In this document: in pieces, positions 24,434-36,600 of the stretch
Layout: each line of letters opens with the position of its first letter
Numbering within the stretch: position 1 is the stretch's first letter
DNA from: Pogonophryne albipinna
Lineage: Eukaryota > Chordata > Actinopteri > Perciformes > Artedidraconidae
Direction: 5' to 3'
Length of the DNA: 64,000 nucleotides
Assembly: GCA_028583405.1 (NCBI GenBank)
Contig: CM053259.1
Location: 15,304,594 to 15,368,593, forward strand
Made by a program: the position numbers and the translations under genes
Notes under the pieces: generated by a model
The model's input: only the letters and a program-made list of their open reading frames with translations
Told to the model about the DNA's origin: nothing
Database searches by the model: none

Positions 24434-24887
24434 GGTACCACTTTACAATTAGACTACCCTTATAAAGGATTCATAAAGGGTTTATAATTAGGTTATGAAT
24501 TAGGTTGTAAACACTTTATTAATAATTAAGAACCATTTATAAACCAGTTCTAACATAGTTGTCATGCATCAACACAGGCTCACTATTTGGCAAGATGACT
24601 AAGCCTTATATTGGCTACTTAGCGAGAATCAACTCAGTGAGCATCAGATACCAAGGATGCTGGCTGATGAAGAAGACGAAGTAAGCTAAGTAGTCAATAT
24701 AAGGCTTAGCAGTACAGATAAATGTGGGCTCACTATTTGGCAAGCAACCGGTCACAGTTGCCCTGTTCATCTCATGTCTTGTAAAAGCTTATTAATGATT
24801 TGTAAAGTGTTCACAACCTAATTAATAAATGAATTACAAACTATTCGTAAACCCTTTATAAGGGTAGTCTTATTGTAAAGTGGTACC
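24434..24887. mobile_element. Foldback/MITE-like element with long inverted repeats
   Basis: Both ends read GGTACCACTTTACAAT inward and stay similar for about 100 bases (CTACCCTTATAAAGG, GGTTGTAAACACTTTA and counterparts). Flanks are AGAATCTT on the left and GGAATCTT on the right, a 7-of-8 match that looks like an aged 8-bp target duplication. Inside, GGCTCACTATTTGGCAAG occurs twice as a direct repeat, and AAGCCTTATATTG pairs with CAATATAAGGCTT as a nested hairpin. No coding capacity. Confidence 0.8.
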
Positions 24888-25853
24888 GGAATCTTCATCG
24901 GAAATATTAAAGCCAGTGAGGGTGGCAAAACTGTTGCAAGAGGTAAAGCGGTCTTGCCAGATTCTTGAAACGGCTTTTGGGAAGCCTTCAGACACAGGTT
25001 ATTTGGTGAAAAACCTCCAGGTTTCTCACTGAGACTTCCCCGTATACACAAAGTGCACACACAATCACACAGGTAGCGCCCTTACTTTTTTTGTCTCACC
25101 TTCACTCCTCCCACACTGGCAGCTTATCATATCTAATTTGGATTCAAAGGGCACATTTTCTAATCTGCCAACGTATCTGTATTTTTAACATCACTTAGCA
25201 GCACCTTATCCTTTACAGAATTAAAACCGGCCTATAGGCTATAAAACAGCTGGGTAGAAAGCCAGCACACATAACTCTGTCTAGACATCAGAATGAGCAC
25301 AACGTGATGGTGTAACACAGATAATTAACAGCTAAACAAGGACAATGCATTTACTACAAAGCTCAACATGTCACAAACGTAATGGGATGTATGTGGTTCA
25401 CATATCCCAATTACACAGTCCACTGAGGCCTTAGTGAGAGACAGTAAAGGTCCGGCAATGGGTTATGCTTAACGCTTGGAAAGGCCGCTTTGTGTAGGCA
25501 TTATGAAGCTCTATGGAACAAGATATGGGGCGGATGGTTTATTTGTGGCAGCAGTAACGCATATAGGATTACAGGCCCCTAAATCAAGGCTGTAATACAC
25601 TCCCGCTCAAATGTGGGTGCATGGTACATCATATAATGTGGTGAATGAATGACAGGACAGTGAGTGTTGGTGGCTGAGGCCTCAGGACAATGAAGCCTTT
25701 AATTCAAAGTTCCCTGCATTCAACAAATGGTTAACTAAAGAGTTACACATGTGGCACGGGTGGAGTGATAAAAGAAATGCCTCTGAGTTTACAGTGGGAC
25801 GACTTCAATCGAGTTGATTGGTGGTGCACAATCTTGACAGAAGACGGCGAGCT

Positions 25854-27556
25854 CTACTCGGTGAAGCCTCCTTGCTTGTTTGCCAGTGTTCCAATCAGCT
25901 GCCAGAACTCGAGGAAAGTCAGCTCCCCGTCGTTGTTCTCATCCAGCGAGCCCATGAGCTGATCGATGGCCCCGGGGTCGCTGGCGTTCTGTTGAGGATC
26001 ACAGAGAGGAGATCAATACGAGATCGCTCTGAGCTGCAACCTCTCTGCAAGACTGTCCTGCCACCTAATGGTTAATGAATATAACGGGAGTACTAATTCA
26101 ATTACAGCCACAAAATAGTTTCCTGATGATGAAATCCTTCAAGAAGAAAAAAACCTTTTGATTCTGTGCATGGGTTTGATTAAATGTCCTATGTCTTGGA
26201 TGATAACAGTGGTACAAAAAACAAATGGAAAAAAAATGGAAAATTCCACTGTCAGAGATTCAACCTTACACTCACACATTTGAAATAAACACATTTGATA
26301 ATCAGTTTAACAAAAAAAGGGATTTATGAAGTAAAACCAATAAACTTGTATTTTTTATAGCTTGTCAAATGTTTGCTTGCCTTCCTTCATCTAATGCAGT
26401 AATATGTATGTCCCTAAGACAACCTACGTAATTGTAATACACATCAAAAGGTAGGAAATCAGTGTTATTTAAAAAGAATACAACATCATACACAATGATA
26501 TACTCCACAGGAACAAAAGAAAAATAATTATAGGTAGACTAAGAAAGAAAATTGGCTTAACATGCAGCCCTATATATTATTTGTATATTGCAGTCTGAGA
26601 CCTTGTAATGATACTTCATATACCGACACAAAGCATAAACAGAGGTGGGAGAAGTACTCAGATCTTGTACTTGAGTAAAAGTACACAGAGAAATAATAGA
26701 AATAGAAATAATCTGTTACAAGTAAAAGTCCTGCATTCAAAATGTTAATCAAGTAAAAGTACAAAAGTATTAGTACCAAAAGTAAAAGTACTCATTCTAC
26801 AGTTTGGTCCATTTTAGAATAATATATATTAAATGTTTTGATCATAATGATTGATCATTAAAGTGTTGTCAAAGCTGGTAAAGGTGCAGCTAGTTTGAAT
26901 GACTTTGTATACTGATGGGTAGCTTGTGAATTTAATCCAGGTGTAACTAAAGTCTGATTTAAGTGTTGATTATATTTCACATCATTAATCCAAATCTGCA
27001 AAGTAACTAAAGTATTAAATGAATGGTGGAGTAAAAGTACACCATTTACCTCTGAATTGTAGTGGAGTAGAAGTACAAAGTAGCTAAAAATGGTACTTAC
27101 TGTAAGTGCAGTACTTTAGTAGATACACTTAGTTACTTCCACCTCTGAGCATAAACATGGGGCACCAAAATGGAACATAAAAAATAATAATCATAAAAAC
27201 TATATGAAATATAAACGTGTATTACATTCTCATATACAGATTGATTAAATTGTACAATTACAAATGTGGCGTTTTGTGAAAGGCAATAAGCAGTAGCCTA
27301 CTAACAGTATTCTGAATAACACTGCAGTCAAATCTCAAAGGTCTGCAGTTATGTTGCATCATAAATGATAGTTTCTTGAATATGTAAATCAGGTAGAAAT
27401 CAGGGTCTATACACTTCTATAATTTACCTTGACATAGTTGGGCAGCTGAGCGGTCACCAGGTTGTGGAACTCCTCTCTGCTCAGAGTGCTGGAGGCTCCA
27501 TCTTTCCCAGCGTACGCCTTGAACTGGGAGACAAAGGTGCAGATGGCAGCTTCCAT
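25854..27556 (-). CDS. S100A13-like EF-hand calcium-binding protein
   Basis: Two coding exons on the - strand: 27556-27428 and 25988-25854; 87 residues, a normal S100 length. The ATG is preceded by an acceptor (CTTCTCAG, then GTTCCTGC), so exon 1 is untranslated. Seen: pseudo-EF loop AGKDGASSTLSREE (16-29), the block EEFHNLVTAQLPNYVK, canonical EF loop DENNDGELTFLE (59-70), then FWQLIGTLANK. The LVTxQLP and EFWxLIGxLA blocks are closest to mammalian S100A13, which neighbours S100A1 in mammals; a fish-specific S100 name is possible. The basic S100A13 C-terminal tail is absent: this protein ends GGFTE. The single coding intron contains a complete hAT-type MITE. Confidence 0.85.
26640..27147. 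mobile_element. hAT-type MITE with perfect 8-bp target duplication
   Basis: Begins CAGAGGTGGGAGAAGTACTC and ends TTACTTCCACCTCTG. The flanking 8-bp duplication AGCATAAA is identical at 26632-26639 and 27148-27155. It is 508 bases long, non-coding, rich in ACTTGAGTAAAAGTA motifs, and lies inside the intron of the S100A13-like gene. Confidence 0.93.
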
Positions 27557-27653
27557 GATGGTTTGTGCAGGAACCTGAGAAGTAAAGAAATGAAACCTCA
27601 ACGAACATCTTTCAAAGTCCGACTGTTGTAAAAAACAATGGCAATGGCCTCAC

Positions 27654-27744
27654 CTTTAGTGTTTGAGATCCTGAGTGGTGTGTTTCAGCTGGTATCAAGA
27701 ACCCTGTGCCTCCACTCTGACCATCACCTCTCTGAATATATATA
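27654..27744 (-). promoter_or_regulatory. TATA promoter and untranslated exon 1 of the S100A13-like gene
   Basis: On the - strand TATATATA at 27744-27737 lies about 30 bases before an expected start near 27,710. The segment then ends at AAACACTAAAG with donor GTGAGG (27653-27652), which can join the acceptor before the coding exon at about 27,573. The spacing is good, but this is inferred from signals alone. Confidence 0.55.
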
Positions 27745-28690
27745 CGTTTCATCTCCGCACACATCAGCGGAAAACACTCAACTAGCCCTCTTCTCCCCCA
27801 TCCAGCGCCTGACCTTATCTCGGCCTGATTTCCACTCAAAACTGCACACACACACAGCTAAAAACTGACACTGTCCTACAAAAGGGCAAATTTGTACTGA
27901 TGGAAGCACAAAAGCCGTTTCTAGTCGGTTTGCAGAGCAAGGATCTCTGTCAGGCCGTTCTAATCAAGTGAATGAATCGTGCATGTGTAAGCAGTAATCA
28001 GTTTATACAAAACATGACTCAAATAGGGCATTAGGGACAACACACTCTTTCCAAGTAGTTAATGTGCATGGAGAAGGAAGAAATGGTCACTTTACATGTT
28101 AAAGGAGCATAAAGATTATGTAGAATGAGAGATTACTGATATTTTGGGGAATTTTTTTCTCAAGATGATCTTTTAGATATGTTGTAGTTTACTCCATGTG
28201 TAGTTTAATGTGCCTTTGTCACCTTTTATTCTGGAATCAGGTTGCAACTGGATAAAGGAATCCTAGTTAGAACATAAGCATGCAGAAATGATGGCATGGC
28301 GACTTGTTTCAGAATTCAAAGAATGACAAGCTCTCTCTGAAGCGTCGTAGTGACTTGTTCTGGACCATTCTCATTCATCCGCATATCAGGTCAGTGAGTG
28401 CCACACAGGTTGGTTTGTGTATCATTACAGGCTGAGAGTTGGTGCCTGTGAACGTGTAACCTCCCGCTCAAATCTAGATGTGAATATTTTAGTTGGGCAT
28501 CATGGCTGTGATAAAAGATGCCTGTCATACCAACACATCCACTTCCTGTCAGACGGTGAGTCACACATGTGCTGGGTATCACTGTACATTTAACTAAATA
28601 CAATCCATCTAAAGCAGTGGATGTATTTTATGATTTACTTCATGTAGAAAATAAGCGAAAGCATTTTTAGTAAAGACAAACGTAACACAT
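27745..28690. other. Intergenic region between the S100A13-like gene and PBXIP1
   Basis: No exon or repeat recognised. The two genes lie on the same strand, so this region holds the upstream flank of the S100 gene and the end of PBXIP1. Confidence 0.4.
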
Positions 28691-28704
28691 TTAATGGTGC
28701 AAGA

Positions 28705-30622
28705 TTTATTGAACTTAACACTGACTTCCTAAAAGAGGACATAAATGATGACGAATGAAATTCAAATTAATCAAATGTTTCAATACATTTGTCCAGGGAT
28801 CATTCACATGCACGTCTGAGCCAGATCCCACAATAGCAGTAAGCACAGAGCCCTACCGTCGTCCCAGAAGGAGAAAAAAAATGCTCTAAACGTTCATAAA
28901 TGTGTTTCATTCAACTAAGGATTCTTCTAATAAAATTAAGCTTTCTTCCGATCCCTTTGGTCTTAAAACTTTCTAAATAAAAAGTTCCTCTGTGCAAACA
29001 GCAGAGAACGTTTAACACTTCATGTGTAAACCCTTTGACATTCATTCTCTGCCTTATAAACAGCCCCATTAGGAGCAGTGTAAACTTTTCTTCCTTATCT
29101 TGCAGAAGCAAATGAAATCCACGACCACTCGAAGATATTCATAATAATAAAGGCACGTAAGCAGTAGCTGGCAAACTAAATCTCTGAAGTAACTGAAATA
29201 ATTCACAATATTCACATTCAATGCGTGTGGCCTGGGACAAAGTCTTATTAAAAAGAAGGGAAAGAGTTTCAGCGTACTGACAGAATAAATAAACATGAAA
29301 CACTCCAAAGCTCCTGAAAAATGAGAACCAACAATCACTATCTGTCAACTTCACATCCACCTAAAGAGGGAACACTTTAAACTGGCCAACACTGTAAATC
29401 AGTGCTGCAATACTTGATGGACTTTGTTTTGTGTGTTACTGTATGTCCGGCTCACAAAATGCAGCAGCTTCCTCATTTTGGCATTTGCTTGAACTCAATA
29501 ACTTTGACTATATCAGGTGTGTGCATGTCAGTTAACATCAACCTGTTAACAGAATAAAGGGACAATGACAAATATATTGCTTTGGTTGCCAATCTCATTT
29601 ACAGGACATTAAGTCTATCCCTTTGACTCTGATGCTCTGGGATACCCAGTATATATTTATATAGATCTTGTGTTGGAGGTCCCCATGGCTACATTACAAA
29701 CATATTAAAGAGAGTTCTTTAAAAAAACACAATAGAGAAAATAAACTTTGCTGTAAATGTGAATGTTTTTGAAAAGTGCTAGGGTGGTTTGGCAGTCATA
29801 AATGTAGCTATGGCGATCACTTTAACCTATTGCTTTTTCTTTTAAAACTGACGTTTCTCAAACCGGTTCCTTGTTCAGCACATCTGCCATCGACTGACAG
29901 TTGGGAGTTGCAGGATGAAACGTCTGACAAATGTACAAACTAAACGCTCAGGGCTCTGAAACTGCACTGTGTGTGTTTGCCCAAATCCACTCAAAAAACT
30001 GGTCTGACCTGATCTGATTCTCATCACTGAAAGAACCGAGATCTCATCCTCTGGGATTAGACAGCTACAGACGACTTAAGGCAAAAAATAAATAATCTTA
30101 GCATTTGTTTAAACCTGCAGTGGCACGCTGTTTTCACACAGTTCAATGACAGAAGTATTTAAGCCTTTCTGAACTCATTGAACTGTGAGAATATTTCAAA
30201 GCACTGCGACGTTGCTTCACAGAATTATTTTTTGTAATTACCATCGCCCTAAAGCCCCATTGTTCTGTATGATTTGACTATATCAGTTTGAATTTACATG
30301 ATGAATTGCAACATGCACTAGGTATTGAGAAAACACTATACAGCAGAGGAAAATCCACACAACACATTACTGAAGGACTTTGCATTAGGAGGCATGACCT
30401 GACAGAGGTAGGTAACAACAACTAAGTCAAAAAAGACAACAAGTCTAGCTTATAATTAAAGACTCAGGGGGACACATTAATGAGAGGCACGACCACTCTG
30501 TACCAGAAGCTACTACAATTACAGCTCTGAAGAGGAGAATGTAGGCAAGAAATGTCCTATAAAACCACCGGCTGTGCTGTATCTTAGCGCCATTTTGTAT
30601 TACTTTCCCCCTCTTTGTCTAT
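28705..30622 (-). other. PBXIP1 3' UTR (inferred)
   Basis: Follows the PBXIP1 stop on the - strand. A polyadenylation hexamer (AATAAA on the - strand) lies at 28710-28705, which would give a 3' UTR of about 1.9 kb. There are no other exon-like signals. Confidence 0.4.
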
Positions 30623-33600
30623 TCAAGCAGTGGCGGCAAACTTCCACAGGGCCTCCCGTTCAAACTCCTCCATCTCCTCCTCCAGGGAGTCGTTGTCCTT
30701 CTGCCCCTTGCCCTCCAAAATGTCCACCATGTCCTCCAGGATGTCTGCCACGTCTTCGGCAAAGTCACTGAAGAGAACCCTGTCGTGGATGAACACTCCG
30801 TCCTCGAAGAACTCCGCCGTCAGCTTCCTGATCTTGTCTTTGCTCTCGGACGAGGACCCCTCCAGCTTGCTCAGGTACCCCTCCAGCAGCTCCTCGAACT
30901 CGGGCAGCTCCACCGGGTAGAGCCCCTCCTTGCCGGCGCAGTCATCCACCGAGTTGCAGCCCGGCTGGGAGCGCACGCTGCGTCTGAGCTTCTGCTCCTG
31001 GTCCCTCCAGAAGTCGCTATGCTTGTGCTGCTGAGGCTGCTGAGGCTGGTGGGAGTGATGGGGCTGCTGGTGGGAGTGATGGGGCTGCTGGTGGGAGTGA
31101 TGGGGCTGCTGGTGGGAGTGATGGGGCTGCTGGTGGTTGTGGATGTTGTGGTTGTGGAAGCTCTTGCCATGATGGCTGTGCCACGGTTTCTCCTTCCTCC
31201 TCTCCTCTCTGTCCATCCTGCGCTCGTCCTTCTTCCTCTCCCACTCGGCCTGGTTTTTCCTCCACGCCTCTTTGTGAGAGTTTTGCTTCTTCTCTTCTTT
31301 CTCTCTCCAGCCTCCCTCTTTCTTCCTATCTTTCTCTCCTCTCCACTCTTTCTTTTCGTCTTTCTTCCACTGCTCATTATTTTTGCACTTGTTTCCTTTC
31401 CATTTGGGCTCCTGTGGCTTCTTCTTCCCCCACCGCTCCACCTGTTCAGAAAGCCTCTTCCGGATCTCCTCCAAACTATCCCTCACTCGTTTCCTGTCGC
31501 CTCCGTTTTTCTTCATCCCTTGCAGTCTCTTCTTGCTCTCCTCAAGAAGAACCTTCTGCCTGTGGAGTTCTTCCTTCAGTCTTCCTCCATCATATGTGTC
31601 CTTCTTCCTCTCGGGTGCAGCTTCTTTCTGGTTACTCTGACCCTCTTTGTCCCCGGGCTGAGGGGCTGAGCTCGAGGTAGCGGGAGGCATTTCCTCATCA
31701 GCTGTGAAAGATTCAAGATATAAAATGTTATTATATCAGAAAGAAAAGATTAGCACTCTGAGGAATTAAATGTTATTACTTTCATAGTAGATTTGTATCA
31801 TAATAGATCAGATTTGATTTAATATTGATCTGATTCACTTCCTGTTTGCCACATGTACCTGAGAGCTGGCTGAGTTCAGTCACCCTGGACCTCAGACTCT
31901 CCAGCTCTTTCTTCAGCTCAGGCAGAGATGACAGCTCGTCCTTCAGCTTCACATTTTCTTTTTCAAGATCTGCTTTTCCTTTCTCATCGCCGCTCACTGC
32001 TACTGCCTTCAGTGCCAGGTCAAGTTCTTCTTTCTGAGACTAAGAAATAAAGAAAAATAGCATGAGGTTCTGCACGACTAAACAATAAACATTGAAATGT
32101 ATAGACGACATGCTGCCTATTTATTGCTGTGCATTAACACAGCATGATTAGCTTGAATTCAGATGGTATTCTGACCTGTAGCTGAGCTTCTAGCTGAGCC
32201 ATATGCTGCTTTTCCTGTGTCAGTTTATCCAATAGCTCTTTCATATCCTGTGGATCACCGCTAAGCCAGTCCTGAAGTGAAAATCATTGGCAAATGAATA
32301 AAACACAGTTTTAAATAATCCTATCACTACCATGTGTCTTTCAAGTTTTAAGACACATATGTTCACATACTGGACATGATTATGACATTGAGACTGAGTG
32401 AGTGGTAGTAACAGACCTGGCTTTGTTCTACATCACTCAGTTCAGAGGCGTCAAAGTCACCTGTCATAAGAAAACAACACATTATTACAACAGGACTTTT
32501 TGTTGACTCACAGCAGCCAACCCGTCTTACAGCTGTATTAGATGCTCTTGTTGTGAAATGCATTCTCTATGCTGAGGCAATACTTGTGTTGCGAAACACA
32601 TTTTGTATTCAGGAAGAATTAGTTTAATTCCAATTAAGAAAATGAAATATTTTGGCCTAACCAAGCAAAATACCAGCAATAGTTACTCTTCCCCTCTACT
32701 AAGGCACCCTAAACATCCAGTGACTTCTAAACTGTGATGATGAGTGCTATTGTATAATTCAGTATGCGTGTTATTTGCCATTTTCTGCTGCGACTGCATG
32801 AAGTGTCAAGCCAGATAAGTGCTTGGACAAGCTACTGAGCGCTAGCCAGCTAGCGCAAATGCTGACACTGCTGTCAGATATTTAGTACTGGACCTACCAT
32901 TATTCAGGTCAGAGAGGACACTGGTTGACATAGTAAAGCTTGGTCAACAAAAATAACAGTTGACCAAGATAACAGGCATGTACTGTTGACAGCTGAGCGC
33001 AAAGTGCTTATGTCATTTGTGTAAACTGGTTTAGTCAATGAAGCCATTGTGTAATAATGTCATTTAGACAATATTTACAATAAAACCACTTGTGTAAAAG
33101 GAAAATAACAAATCATAAAATATTTATAATATTTATCAGATAAAAAAATACTATAGCATTGTTTTAGTAGTGCCTTTAATGCATCAGACCATGAAAAGCA
33201 GAAGCAAACTAGCAGGCGTAGTTAAATATTGGAAGAACTCACCAGACAGAAAGAGGGAAGCTAAGAAGAGCAGGATCAGAGAACCCACAATGCACTTGTT
33301 CAAGGACAACCACGGCTTTTCCTCCTTTTTCTCGGCCAGCATGAACTCCATTTCCTCCTCTTCATCGTCTTCATCTGATGTTCTTGGTCTCTGCGCCCCG
33401 TAGGACGGGACGTTCCTCCTTCTGAGTCCATCATCAAAGCTACTAGATGGATCTACGAGAGGAATTAATACAACAAGATCAAAAAAGACATCCTAAACAT
33501 GAAAAAGAAATGGCAGAGGGCCATCTGATTTTATGATATATTCTAGAGAGAGATGATGAAAGCGAGACTTAAGTTAAACCACATGTTTTGAAATGTGGCC

Positions 33601-36600
33601 CTGAGTCAGTTCAACAAATCATCTCGACATCTGCGGCTCCAAAAGCGTTGGAACCAAAATCATAATTAACTTCTGGCAGACTGTCTCGCACAAAATACCA
33701 ACATCTAAGTCAGGGGTGTCAAACTCAATTTCATTACGGGCCACATCAACATTATGGTTGCACTCAAAGGGCCGGTTGTAACTATATAAATATACATATA
33801 TAAATATATAATATATATATAATGTATTATATTACATTATTGCCTCTGAATTTGATTATTATCGGATAGGATAATAACTTAGTAATTAACTACGTCTGAA
33901 AGCAGAAGTCCAGGGCAAGTAATTGCAAGTCTCTTCAGTGTGCATGTCACAAAACGAGATGCATTGTAGGACATGTAGTTTATGGGCAACCTGCTTCTGT
34001 CAAGTGGCATGTAACCGTATAATAAACGTATTATATTATTTGCAAGCTCTTGCGGGCCACATGAAATGAAGTCGCGGGCCAGATTTGGCCCCCGTGCCTT
34101 GAGTTTGACACCCCTGATCTAAGTGAATACACGAACCGTAAAACACAACATTGTGTAAACATTATGTAAAAGAAGTCAGAAAAAAAGTCAGTACTGCCTG
34201 AGAAATGGATGACATTTTTCTCACTAATTTAAAAACAGTAATTTCACGCATCAAAGTTTCTCCATTTTCTCAGCAGGGTGTACGCGTCCCTGTCAAGCTG
34301 ATAAATCACTTTCCAGATCCCAGAGAGACACAGATGAAAAATATGTAAACCAATTCTTCTGCTTCAATCTACTCGTGCCAATTACAAACAGAAGTAACCC
34401 ACTTACTTTTCCCAAGGCTGTGGGCGGGGTCTCAAACACTACAGGGGCCCGTAAAAGCCTCATGTTCATGGTGTGGCAGTTGTTTTATGGTAACATGATC
34501 AATTGGAACTTTGTTTATAGATAGACATTAAAAAACGTAAACAGGCTCTTCTTCATCACCTAAAATCGAGGCGCTATCGTGAAGAGACCCGTGTCCAAAT
34601 CTTGTTTTAATGCTTTACTATTTGAGTCAACATTGTGCAAAAATTAGTTTGTGTTTAATCATATAACCACAAAGCATATTCATGTATTACATCAGCAGAT
34701 ATATTTATGTAACTTCTGGATGAACTCAGCTGTTCATTAACAAAAGCTAACTTAAAGATCAGGTGTTCAGAAATAATGGACTATTTGTCTCACTTGTTGT
34801 GCTCTATTGCATTAGGCTTACTTCCAGCTAGCAGCAAAGGGTGTGGATGCGGTGATGTCAGATTGGCAAACACTTTGATGAAGATATTTCGACAGGTAGG
34901 TCGACCGTGGGAGTACAGCCTAATGAGCATGGCTCTCTCTAGGGGTGGCTCGCGGAAGGTACAGACGTTTAGTCTAGGTTGAGGAACGTATATATACATT
35001 TAAGAGGAATCACTGTAAGTGTATAGTTATCTAATTGAGCAGTGGTTCCCAACCTTTCTAGCTTGAGATACACATATTTTGCAGTCCCTTATTCTTTCAT
35101 TTAAAAGGATTTTGAATGCATGAAGAGTGTGTTAATTTTTATGACTGTATTAGATAATACTAAAAGGCTAAATAAATAGCCCTGTAGTTTTATTGCCTTT
35201 GTAGCATCATAAATATCCCTATATTTTGACAACATACCTTCTTCTTCTTCTTCCTCTTCTTCTCTCTCATACTGGGTCACTGTCTCAGTGGTGTCCAACT
35301 CTTCCTTTTCCACAGCTGCCTCCTTCTCCTTCTCCTCCTCCACCACCTCATTCTTCTTCTCTTGTTCTTCCTTCTCTTCTGCCTCTAATGAACCAACGGT
35401 CTCAGGTGCAGGACTTTCACTGATGGGGCTTTCTGTCACCAGGCTCTCAGTGTCTGGGACGTAGCTTGGTGGCTCTGGACTATCAGGAGGAACAAAGCTC
35501 ATTTCATCTTCAACATGAGAGGGAGGATCTGTGGCTGTGAGGGTCTCAGTGGGGAAGCTGACCTCAGGTTCAGTAGTGAAGTCAGGACCCTCCACAGCAG
35601 GGCTGGCAGGAATCATCCCGATATCAGCAGGTGTGTCAAGGTCTTCTTCTGAAAAGGCGTGAATCTCAGTCACTGGAGGCGCATCGCAGGAATCCTCAGG
35701 CTCAGGTGCCAGGAGTTCAGAAGCAGAGACATCACGTGGAGTCCCCATATCAATGTTGGTGACAAAGGGTGTGGCTCCCAGGTGCTCATTGTCACTGGGG
35801 GAGCTGGTTACAATATCATGGATAACCGGAGGCTGACTCTCCAGGTCGAGGTCTGGAGGATCAAGAAGGTTGGGGGGGACAGGACTCATCCGGGGTGGGC
35901 TAGAAGGGATGATGATTTCACTGGGCTCTGGAGAGGTCTCTTGACACACCTAGAAATAAGAAAAGTATGGAGAAAAGAGAAAAGTTATCATTGAATACTT
36001 CTTTATCATTTTTGAGAAATCTATGTGTTATTTAAGATAAAGTGATATGATTTTGTTTTAGTGCCTACATTTTACACTCAGTGCAGGGACGTGCACAGGT
36101 ACGGGCTAATGTTGCCCGGGCAACTGCCCGTTTGGCTTTTTTGGCTGACCTGCCCCTCTGGAGAGAGCGAGAGTTTGTTTTTCTTTTTTCTGTTGTGGCC
36201 GAATCAACATGATAAGCCCACATTAGTATTGTAGTGTCTCGCTGCGGGAAACACACTTTGTCAGCGCTGTCATCTGCCGGTGCGTTAAGACCACCTCAGT
36301 GTCGGATTTTGGAAACTTGATTTTGAGTTGTCTCACGGCAGTTAGGGTATAAGGGACAAACCAGGGGACTTTACTTACTCTTGATACCGTCGGTTATTTA
36401 CAAAAAAACACCTAAATAAATAAGTAATTAGATACCTTACCGTTACAACGCTCATAAAGAATGTTAAGAATAAGAATAATGCGTATTGAACTGGTTTCAT
36501 TAATTATGTGAGTTTAGTTAGAGGCCCTATGTTATCAGTATGTCTGGACTGCACAGCAGTTACAATGGTCTGGCAAACTACATTAGAACATAATTGTCCC

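Noticed and set aside
30785..31669. 294-codon open frame on the + strand
   Set aside because: It is the mirror of the PBXIP1 last exon; its Leu/Val-rich composition comes from the reverse complement of Lys/Glu codons.
35041..35098. CAGTGGTTCCCAACC as a complete hAT element
   Set aside because: Only one end is present; no inverse partner or target duplication found, so it is a fragment at best. The same holds near 10,194.
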